Below, one piece after another: positions 1-5,275 of a stretch of 7,280 nt of DNA (its first letter is position 1; the number at the start of each line of letters is the position of its first letter). This DNA is from an uncultured Enterobacter sp. GTDB taxonomy: Bacteria > Pseudomonadota > Gammaproteobacteria > Enterobacterales > Enterobacteriaceae. The stretch is taken from NCBI GenBank assembly GCA_946477805.1, contig CAMKZP010000186.1, positions 1-7,280 of the forward strand, given 5' to 3'. The position numbers and the translations under genes are program-made. Below the pieces are notes generated by a model, which was not told where the DNA came from, did not search any database, and saw nothing but the letters and a program-made list of their open reading frames with translations.

Positions 1-360
1 GTCCCACATGTTGCGCCAGCGGGTGTCTTCAATCTTGGAACGGTAGTCGAAGCCCACCGGACGGAAGAATAACGATGCCAGCACCAGAATCATCGCCACG
101 TAGAAGCCGGAGAACGCAGCCGCGTAGACCATCGGCCAGGCCGCGAACAGCGCGCCGCCTGCGGTGATCAGCCACACCTGGTTACCGTCCCAGTGCGGGG
201 CGATGGAGTTGATCATGATTCGACGCTCGGTGTCGTTACGACCGAGGAAACGGGTGAGCATGCCCACGCCCATGTCGAAACCATCGGTGACCGCAAAACC
301 GATCAGCAGAACACCGACCAGCAGCCACCAGATAAAACGCAATACTTCATAATCGATCAT
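1..360 (-). CDS. cydB: Cytochrome bd-I ubiquinol oxidase subunit II (CydB), N-terminal 120 residues, cut by window edge
   Basis: CydB is the second membrane subunit of the cytochrome bd-I quinol oxidase in the inner membrane. It packs against CydA and supports haem assembly and the proton path. Reading leftwards from the ATG at 358-360 gives MIDYEVLRFIWW and continues without a stop to position 1, ending in RWRNMWD, just as E. coli CydB reads around residue 120. Asp29 (in TDGFDMGVG) and Asp58 (in PHWDGN), known as proton-channel residues in E. coli CydB, are both present. About two thirds of the protein (family length near 379) lies outside the window. The start follows the cydA stop by 15 bases and has an AGGAG ribosome binding site at 368-372, seven bases from the ATG, so cydB is translated from the cydA message. 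No terminator or promoter is seen between the two genes. The short gap and E. coli-like sequence make the call secure. Confidence 0.97.
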   Translation of the reverse strand, partial: MIDYEVLRFIWWLLVGVLLIGFAVTDGFDMGVGMLTRFLGRNDTERRIMINSIAPHWDGNQVWLITAGGALFAAWPMVYAAAFSGFYVAMILVLASLFFRPVGFDYRSKIEDTRWRNMWD

Positions 361-375
361 TTGATGACTCCTGTC

Positions 376-1944
376 TTAGCGTGCCGGCTGAGTAGTCACA
401 GTTGACTGCTCGTAGTGATAGCGACCGGTTTTCAGGCTGCTTGGGCCAAGGCGCGCGAACTTGAACATCAGGAACAGTTCAGCCACCAGGAACAGGGTAT
501 ACAGACCACAAATCAGCAGCATGGAGAAGATCAGGTCGCCCGCGGTCAGGGAAGAGTTCGCTACCGCCGTTGGCAGTACCTCACCGATCGCCCACGGCTG
601 ACGGCCATATTCCGCAACAAACCAGCCGGATTCAATCGCAATCCAGGGCAGCGGAATACCGTAAAGCGCGGTGCGGAGCAGCCATTTCTTCTCGCCGATA
701 CGGTTACGGATCACTGACCAGAAGGAGGCCGCGATGATCAGCAGCATAATAATGCCGCAGCCCACCATGATACGGAACGCGAAGTACAGCGGCGCAACGC
801 GTGGAATGGAGTCTTTGGTCGCCATCTGGATTTGCGCTTCCGTCGCGTCAGAGACGTTCGGGGTATAGCGTTTCAGCAGCAGACCGTAGCCCAGGTCTTT
901 CTTCACGTCGTTGAACTGGTCGCGAACGGCCTGGTCAGTTGAACCGGCGCGCAGCTGTTCCAGCAGCGAGTAGGCCTTCATCCCGTTACGGATACGCTCT
1001 TCATGCTGCACCAGCAAATCTTTCAGGCCAGTCACCTGCTTGTCCACGGAGCGGGTTGCAATAATACCCAGCGCGTAAGGGATCTGAATCGCGAAGCGGT
1101 TTTCCTGCGCGTCCTGGTCCGGGATACCGAACAGGGTAAAGGCAGCCGGAGCCGGTTGCGTTTCCCACTCAGCTTCGATGGCGGCCAGTTTGGTTTTCTG
1201 CACGTCGCCCATTTCGTAGCCAGATTCATCACCCAGAACAATAACGGACAGGATTGCAGCCATACCGAAGCTCGCGGCGATAGCAAAAGAACGTTTAGCA
1301 AACGCGAAGTCACGGCCGCGCAGCATATAGTAAGCGCTGATGCCCAGAACGAACATCGCGCCGCACACGTAGCCCGAGGCAACGGTGTGAACGAATTTAA
1401 CCTGTGCAACCGGGTTCAGGACCAGCTCGGCAAAGCTGACCATCTCCATACGCATGGTTTCAAAGTTGAAATCAGAGGCGATTGGGTTCTGCATCCAGCC
1501 GTTCGCCACCAGGATCCACAGCGCGGACAGGTTCGAGCCTAATGCGACCAGCCAGGTTACCGCCATATGCTGGACTTTGCCCAGACGGTCCCAGCCGAAG
1601 AAGAACAGACCTACAAAGGTGGATTCGAGGAAGAAGGCCATCAGACCTTCAATGGCCAGCGGCGCACCGAAGATATCCCCTACATAGTGGGAGTAGTAAG
1701 ACCAGTTAGTCCCGAACTGGAACTCCATGGTCAACCCGGTTGCCACGCCCAGTGCAAAGTTGATACCAAACAACTTGCCCCAGAACTTGGTCATATCTTT
1801 ATAAATCTGTTTGCCGGAGAGGACGTAAACCGTTTCCATGATCGCCAACAGGAACGCCATACCGAGCGTCAGTGGTACAAACAGGAAGTGATACATCGCG
1901 GTCAAGGCAAACTGTAAGCGCGACAGTTCGACTATGTCTAACAT
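376..1944 (-). CDS. cydA: Cytochrome bd-I ubiquinol oxidase subunit I (CydA), complete
   Basis: CydA is the catalytic subunit of cytochrome bd-I. It oxidises ubiquinol on the periplasmic side of the inner membrane and reduces oxygen to water using haems b558, b595 and d, with high oxygen affinity. The protein has 522 residues, the E. coli length. Visible key residues are His19 (axial haem ligand, in AMYHF), Glu99 and Glu107 (proton path), His186 (in KFVHT) and Met393 (in FRIMVG) as b558 ligands, Lys252 and Glu257 in the quinol-binding Q loop, Arg391, and Glu445 near haems b595/d. The Q loop is the long E. coli-type form, running roughly from residue 240 to 380. Alternating hydrophobic segments fit the usual nine transmembrane helices. 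The ATG at 1942-1944 has AAGGAG at 1950-1955, five bases away. It is followed by cydB after 15 bases. Nothing is truncated and no catalytic residue is missing. Confidence 0.99.
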   Translation of the reverse strand: MLDIVELSRLQFALTAMYHFLFVPLTLGMAFLLAIMETVYVLSGKQIYKDMTKFWGKLFGINFALGVATGLTMEFQFGTNWSYYSHYVGDIFGAPLAIEGLMAFFLESTFVGLFFFGWDRLGKVQHMAVTWLVALGSNLSALWILVANGWMQNPIASDFNFETMRMEMVSFAELVLNPVAQVKFVHTVASGYVCGAMFVLGISAYYMLRGRDFAFAKRSFAIAASFGMAAILSVIVLGDESGYEMGDVQKTKLAAIEAEWETQPAPAAFTLFGIPDQDAQENRFAIQIPYALGIIATRSVDKQVTGLKDLLVQHEERIRNGMKAYSLLEQLRAGSTDQAVRDQFNDVKKDLGYGLLLKRYTPNVSDATEAQIQMATKDSIPRVAPLYFAFRIMVGCGIIMLLIIAASFWSVIRNRIGEKKWLLRTALYGIPLPWIAIESGWFVAEYGRQPWAIGEVLPTAVANSSLTAGDLIFSMLLICGLYTLFLVAELFLMFKFARLGPSSLKTGRYHYEQSTVTTQPAR

Positions 1945-1957
1945 TATGACTCCTTGC

Positions 1958-2011
1958 TCATCGCATGAAGACTCCGAGAGTGGATCCCGTCAGATTGAGA
2001 TTCACACGCAT
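1958..2011 (-). other. Possible short upstream ORF (17 codons) in the cydA leader, with nested two-codon ORF
   Basis: In the cydA leader an ATG at 2009-2011 opens a 17-codon frame that stops with TGA at 1958-1960, 13 bases before the cydA ATG. Its own ribosome binding site is poor (GGGG only one base from the ATG; a GTG two codons later would be better spaced). Inside the same frame lies ATG-CGA-TGA at 1958-1966, preceded by GGAGT at 1971-1975 with a five-base gap, the same spacing as at cydA. Translation of either is unproven, and a chance frame of this length is common. It is listed because the ribosome-binding motif resembles those of cydA and cydB. Confidence 0.15.
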
Positions 2012-2037
2012 GCCCCAATACAAATTATTCGCACCTT

Positions 2038-2076
2038 GTCGTCGTTATTACCCTGAGGGAGGATAAAAACGATGAC
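2038..2076 (-). other. Imperfect hairpin in the cydA leader
   Basis: Arms at 2038-2046 (GTCGTCGTT) and 2068-2076 (AACGATGAC) are complementary over nine positions with one mismatch, and a smaller CCC-TGA-GGG stem sits in the loop at 2051-2059. In the leftward transcript this would fold about 95 to 130 nt before the cydA start codon. There is no U-run after it, so it is not a rho-independent terminator. It matches no riboswitch or leader family that I recognise. Confidence 0.35.
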
Positions 2077-2109
2077 GGCAGGTTACAAATACGTTAAAAA
2101 AAACCAAAA

Positions 2110-2196
2110 TTGATCCCGTAAATATAATACGCTGCAAAACCCTTACGATAAACAGGTTTTTATTGAATCATATTTACGTTTTACGACGGTGATCAA
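2110..2196 (-). repeat. Three nested inverted repeats in the cydA leader
   Basis: Three perfect inverted repeats are arranged concentrically: TTGATC (2110-2115) with GATCAA (2191-2196), CGTAAATAT (2117-2125) with ATATTTACG (2170-2178), and AAAACC (2136-2141) with GGTTTT (2155-2160). In the leftward cydA transcript they could form one long interrupted stem with a 13-nt apical loop. The spacing between outer and middle stems is uneven (12 bases on one side, one on the other), so folding energy must be computed. They could instead be protein-binding half-sites at the extra cydA promoters known in E. coli. Confidence 0.35.
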
Positions 2197-2227
2197 CTTA
2201 TAGCAAAACTACCATCTTTCGGCCATT

Positions 2228-2241
2228 TTGATCCGGGACAA
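2228..2241. promoter_or_regulatory. Second, weaker FNR-like box overlapping the inferred cydA P1 start
   Basis: TTGATCCGGGACAA matches the FNR pattern TTGAT-N4-ATCAA in the left half and in the last three bases of the right half. Its centre is 52 bases from the centre of the perfect FNR box. In E. coli cydA the two FNR sites are known to lie at about -53.5 and -1, the same separation. A protein bound here would cover the transcription start, which fits repression in anoxia. The repressor role is inferred from E. coli. Confidence 0.55.
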
Positions 2242-2269
2242 TTTAACGCCTTTCCATGCGCTTTTCCAA
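2233..2269 (-). promoter_or_regulatory. Probable main cydAB promoter (P1)
   Basis: On the minus strand a -35-like TTGGAA (2264-2269) and a -10-like TAAATT (2240-2245) are separated by 18 bases, placing a start near 2233. That start lies about 289 nt before the cydA ATG, close to the leader length I recall for E. coli P1, and it puts the perfect FNR box at about -53.5. Neither hexamer is a strong consensus, which suits an activator-dependent promoter (ArcA). The start site itself is an inference. Confidence 0.5.
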
Positions 2270-2279
2270 GCATTAAACA

Positions 2280-2293
2280 TTGATTTAAATCAA
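2280..2293. promoter_or_regulatory. Perfect FNR box upstream of cydA
   Basis: TTGATTTAAATCAA is a perfect palindrome and a 10-of-10 match to the FNR pattern TTGAT-N4-ATCAA. It sits just upstream of the inferred cydA -35 element, centred at about -53.5. In E. coli FNR bound at cydA lowers expression in strict anoxia, while ArcA raises it in low oxygen. The same behaviour is likely here. Confidence 0.85.
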
Positions 2294-2305
2294 ATACAAA
2301 CCAGT

Positions 2306-2362
2306 ATGTTAACTATGTTTAATCGTGGTGAGATTGGTAAAAACCATGTTAACGATATGTGC
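2306..2362. promoter_or_regulatory. Two ArcA-like boxes 40 bases apart upstream of the cydA promoter
   Basis: The motif ATGTTAAC-N-AT occurs at 2306-2316 and again at 2346-2356, exactly 40 bases apart, or about four helical turns. ArcA~P binds tandem TGTTA-type repeats spaced about 11 bases. The second copy has a partial second repeat in that phase (TGT at 2358-2360), while the first is followed by TGTTTAA at 2316-2322, slightly out of phase. Relative to the inferred start they lie near -75 and -115, where ArcA acts as activator at E. coli cydA. Occupancy is inferred. Confidence 0.5.
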
Positions 2363-2412
2363 ATGCAAAGAGGCGATCGGTTATCAATCGCAAGATGAAA
2401 TATAAATAGAAG

Positions 2413-2426
2413 TGATTTTAATTAAC
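2413..2426. promoter_or_regulatory. ArcA-like box, distal
   Basis: Read on the minus strand, this is GTTAATTAAAATCA, identical to the first ten positions of the commonly quoted ArcA consensus GTTAATTAAATGTTA. The second half-site is not matched. It lies about 180 to 193 bases upstream of the inferred cydA start, within the range of the multiple ArcA sites known at E. coli cydA. Confidence 0.4.
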
Positions 2427-2540
2427 GTCCTGACGAAAATACTGCACACAGCCAGGTGAAAGTTTAGGGGAAGCTCCCGCAAGCGCGCTTTCCATTGATG
2501 ACGGCAACTTTTTTGAATTACAAATATTTTACTTTAGTCA

Positions 2541-2554
2541 CCTCTTAAATTAAC
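2541..2554. promoter_or_regulatory. ArcA-like box, far upstream
   Basis: The minus strand reads GTTAATTTAAGAGG here, sharing the first seven positions (GTTAATT) with the ArcA consensus and then diverging. It is about 310 to 320 bases upstream of the inferred start. AT-rich DNA yields such matches by chance, so this is the weakest of the set. Confidence 0.25.
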
Positions 2555-2576
2555 ACCACACTGTGACCATTTAATG

Positions 2577-2604
2577 AAAAAAGGGCCGCAGCACCTGCAG
2601 CCCC
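2577..2604 (-). terminator. Rho-independent terminator of mngAB
   Basis: In the leftward transcript the stem GGGCTGCAG / CTGCGGCCC (one G-U pair, three-base GTG loop) is followed directly by six U residues. It begins 17 bases after the mngB stop. Nine GC-rich pairs and a U-run make a textbook intrinsic terminator that isolates mngAB transcription from the cydAB promoter downstream. Confidence 0.92.
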
Positions 2605-2620
2605 GTTTTCACGTTGGCGG

Positions 2621-5254
2621 TTAACCCTTCAGCAGAAGGCTGAAGGTACGCGACTGGCACGGCTTAAACGCGCCCGCGATGCCCTGCCCGTTGCCCTCTG
2701 CGATTATCTGTTCATTCATGTCCGTTTCAGAGCATCGCTGTACGGAAGGGCTCATCGATAAAACAGCCTCATTCGACGCGGATGATGACGGGTTAAACAG
2801 CCGCAGGATAAGCTCATCCCGGTCCTCGGCCTTTTTGAGGGTACTGAGCAAGCACCCCGTCGGGGAAAGGGCCAGCAGGCTGTAACGTTCGGGGGTGAGG
2901 AACGCAGCACGGTTCAGCTTCATCGCATCCCAGGGGATTTTGTTATAGCACTGGACGGGGGTTAGCCATGCCTTCGCCTGCTGCGCTACCCCCGCATTTT
3001 CAGGCGTCCCACTGAAGCTGAACAGGCTAAACCGGGCTGCAATCGAGCCGCGCATCTGGGCGTCAGGAACGGGCATTTTAATGCCTGAAGGTCTGCCCGG
3101 ACGCAGAAGCAAATCCTCTTTCCCCAGCAGCCCCACGCCGCGCAACAGGGTCAGGGCAAAGGTTTTTGCGTCATGCCCCACCACTTCAAACTCGCGTAAG
3201 CCCTCGGTGAAAAGCGCCAACCCGTTGCGTCTCTCCTGAAGAACCGCGTAGTTCAGCAAATTCCAGACGGGGACCGGCGCCTCTTTCCAGCCTTCCTCCT
3301 GCCAGGTTTCCATTGCCTCATCCTGCACGGGCCGCGTGAGGGTGCCAAACTGGGTATCGGCTAACACCGTATCCGTGCGCATTGGCGTTGGGATCAGCAC
3401 GCGCACGCGGTGGTCGTCAGCCTGATTGTCCAGACGCACGTCGATATCAATACGCCTGCTGTTATGCCTGAGCGTCACCTCAAATTCAGCGCTGAGCGTG
3501 CCGCTGCGTTGACGCGCCGAGCGTTCGGCGAGGTTTGCCGGCACGGCCATGCGGTGACGAATAACCGCCCTGCTCTGCCAGCCCTCATGCGTGACCTCTA
3601 CGTCATGCTCGCCTTGCACTGAAGTGAGCAGCCACTCTTCTCGCGAAGGCGAGTAGTCGTACTCGTCCCCGTCGTCCGAGCTCTCTTCGATTTCCAGCAC
3701 GCGGTCATAAATAAGCCCGCTTTCTTTGTCGCGCAGGCGCAGCGTGCCGTCATCGTTCCAGTCAATTTGCCAGAAGGCGTTTTCCAGCAGCGCCTGCGGC
3801 TTTTTCTGAGGAGGCTGCGTTTCCCCGGCGGCATGCGGTTCAATGAACAGTGTGCGGTAGCCCATCGACGGCAGGATCTGGCTGAGCTGAATATCAAACT
3901 CCATAAACGGCTCGTAGTTGCCGTAATGGACGATCTGCCGGTCAATCAGGCCCGGGTCAAGCTCGCGCGCGCTGCGAATGAAATACGGGATCGCCTGGCC
4001 TTTATCGTCCCGCAGGCGGAACTGGCTGGCGCGCAGACGAACGGTGGTATTGATGACCTCTTCACGCGGCCAGGGCATCAGGTTGAACATCACCAGCCTG
4101 TCCGCGTCGCCCGGCGGCATGTTGTCGACAATCTTGCGCATGTAGAAAGAGACCAGATTGTCAGCCATATCTTCGGCCAGCTCAAAGCGGGAGATAATCT
4201 CGCGATGCACCCTGTCGCTGCAGCAGCAGCCGATGCTGTCGTGGGCGTGGTTCTTCAGGATCTCTTTCCACATTTTCTCCAGCAGCCCGTGGTGATACTC
4301 AAACCCCAGCGTCCAGGCAAGCGCGGCCAGCGGCTCAAGGACGTTGACGATTTTATTCTCGATGCGGGCGTGGGCGATTTTAATGTCCATCCGCGTGGAG
4401 CCAATCGTCCGGTGCACGCGCATGTATTTACCGTCGATAAACTCCCCTTTCAGCGTCGCCAGCTCATGACGACGGGCGTCGATGTGCGCGAACACCTCTT
4501 CAAACCGGCTCATCACAAACGTGCGCTGCGGGTAGATTTCACGAAGCTTATCCATCACCGCGAAAATGTTCTGCTGCAGCGGCATCTGGTCATGCCCGTT
4601 AGGCAGCAAAATATCTTTGGTCACCGAGGCGTTTTCCAGCACCCCGAAGTAGCTGTCGAGGCGCTTACGCAGCCCGGCTTCATCCTCCGGTAAGTACTTA
4701 CCAATCGCGTAGCCCAGCGGCAGCACCTGTGCAGTGACTTCACTCCCGTCCGCGCTCTGCCAGAGGAATTCAGTTTTATCGGTACCGTGACGCTCCGAAC
4801 AGCCCCGCCAGAACATCGTGCGCGTAATGCCAAAGCCGTTATATATATGCGGAAGCTGCGCTGACATGCCGAACGAATCCGGCAGATAGCCAATCTTCAT
4901 CGGCTCGCCGAAGGCCAGGCAGTCGCGGATGCCGTACATCAGGTTACGTACAATCGACTCCCCGGAGACAATCGTGGTGTCCGTCTGCGTATACCATGGC
5001 CCGATAATCAGCTTCCCGGCCTGCACCAGCGCCCTCACGCGGGAGCGGTTCTGCGGTTTTACCGCAAAATAATCCTCCAGAATCGCCGTCTGGCCGTCGA
5101 GGACGTAGTATTTATACGCGTCGTCCTGTTCGAGGCGGGTGAGGATCTCCTCCATATTATTGACCAGGAGAATACGCGACGCTTCGGTGGTGAAGTACCA
5201 CTCACGGTCCCAGTGCATATGCGGCGTGATGTGAACGCGAGATACAGCTTTCAT
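2621..5254 (-). CDS. mngB: Mannosylglycerate hydrolase (alpha-mannosidase, GH38), complete
   Basis: MngB is a cytoplasmic zinc-dependent alpha-mannosidase of family GH38. It hydrolyses 2-O-(6-phospho-mannosyl)-glycerate, delivered by MngA, to mannose-6-phosphate and glycerate. The 877 residues equal the E. coli length. The N-terminal catalytic domain (about residues 5-270) has the zinc motif HMHWDREW, with His14 and Asp16 as the expected ligands, and PDSFGMSAQLP, with Asp126 as the expected nucleophile. The helical middle domain carries NHAHDSIG, where His338 is the expected fourth zinc ligand, followed by a Cys triplet (343-345) also present in the E. coli protein as I recall it. The C-terminal beta domains contain the acidic loop SSDDGDEYDYS (525-535). 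There is no signal peptide, as expected. The ATG is preceded by AGGAA at 5261-5265 with a six-base gap, and the gene follows mngA by 21 bases. Ligand assignments come from family alignment with Golgi mannosidase II and are not proven here. Confidence 0.97.
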   Translation of the reverse strand: MKAVSRVHITPHMHWDREWYFTTEASRILLVNNMEEILTRLEQDDAYKYYVLDGQTAILEDYFAVKPQNRSRVRALVQAGKLIIGPWYTQTDTTIVSGESIVRNLMYGIRDCLAFGEPMKIGYLPDSFGMSAQLPHIYNGFGITRTMFWRGCSERHGTDKTEFLWQSADGSEVTAQVLPLGYAIGKYLPEDEAGLRKRLDSYFGVLENASVTKDILLPNGHDQMPLQQNIFAVMDKLREIYPQRTFVMSRFEEVFAHIDARRHELATLKGEFIDGKYMRVHRTIGSTRMDIKIAHARIENKIVNVLEPLAALAWTLGFEYHHGLLEKMWKEILKNHAHDSIGCCCSDRVHREIISRFELAEDMADNLVSFYMRKIVDNMPPGDADRLVMFNLMPWPREEVINTTVRLRASQFRLRDDKGQAIPYFIRSARELDPGLIDRQIVHYGNYEPFMEFDIQLSQILPSMGYRTLFIEPHAAGETQPPQKKPQALLENAFWQIDWNDDGTLRLRDKESGLIYDRVLEIEESSDDGDEYDYSPSREEWLLTSVQGEHDVEVTHEGWQSRAVIRHRMAVPANLAERSARQRSGTLSAEFEVTLRHNSRRIDIDVRLDNQADDHRVRVLIPTPMRTDTVLADTQFGTLTRPVQDEAMETWQEEGWKEAPVPVWNLLNYAVLQERRNGLALFTEGLREFEVVGHDAKTFALTLLRGVGLLGKEDLLLRPGRPSGIKMPVPDAQMRGSIAARFSLFSFSGTPENAGVAQQAKAWLTPVQCYNKIPWDAMKLNRAAFLTPERYSLLALSPTGCLLSTLKKAEDRDELILRLFNPSSSASNEAVLSMSPSVQRCSETDMNEQIIAEGNGQGIAGAFKPCQSRTFSLLLKG

Positions 5255-5275
5255 CTTCGTTTCCTGTGTGAGCGT

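Larger units (their letters stand above)
1945..2620. other. 676-base intergenic control region between mngB and cydA
   Basis: This long AT-rich stretch separates the end of the mngAB unit from cydA and holds no convincing protein gene on either strand. From right to left, the direction of transcription, it contains the mngB terminator, two ArcA-like boxes far upstream (2541-2554 and 2413-2426), a pair of ArcA-like repeats 40 bases apart, a perfect FNR box, a probable promoter, and a second FNR-like box over the inferred start. After these comes a leader of about 290 nt with several inverted repeats and a short upstream reading frame. In E. coli the cydAB promoter region is known to be controlled by ArcA (activator in low oxygen) and FNR (repressor in anoxia) and to have several start sites. 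The same control is inferred here from matching sites and spacing. Confidence 0.85.

Noticed and set aside
1003..1542. Open frame of 179 codons on the plus strand
   Set aside because: It is antisense to the Q-loop region of cydA, whose protein is fully conserved. The translation is low in hydrophobic order and matches nothing known.
2072..2113. 13-codon plus-strand ORF with a good GGGAGG ribosome site (MTAGYKYVKKNQN)
   Set aside because: The GGGAGG is part of the leader hairpin loop, no plus-strand promoter is evident, and the frame runs into an A-rich tract. Chance is the simpler explanation.
2481..2490. Perfect palindrome AAGCGCGCTT, next to GGGG-AAGCT-CCC
   Set aside because: It is short, has no adjoining U-run or promoter spacing, and matches no operator I recognise. 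The T-run at about 2510 is too far away for a terminator.
3767..4693. Open frame of 308 codons on the plus strand
   Set aside because: It lies wholly inside mngB on the opposite strand. MngB has full-length family similarity and catalytic motifs, and the plus-strand translation resembles no family and has no credible ribosome site. Long antisense frames are usual in GC-rich codons.
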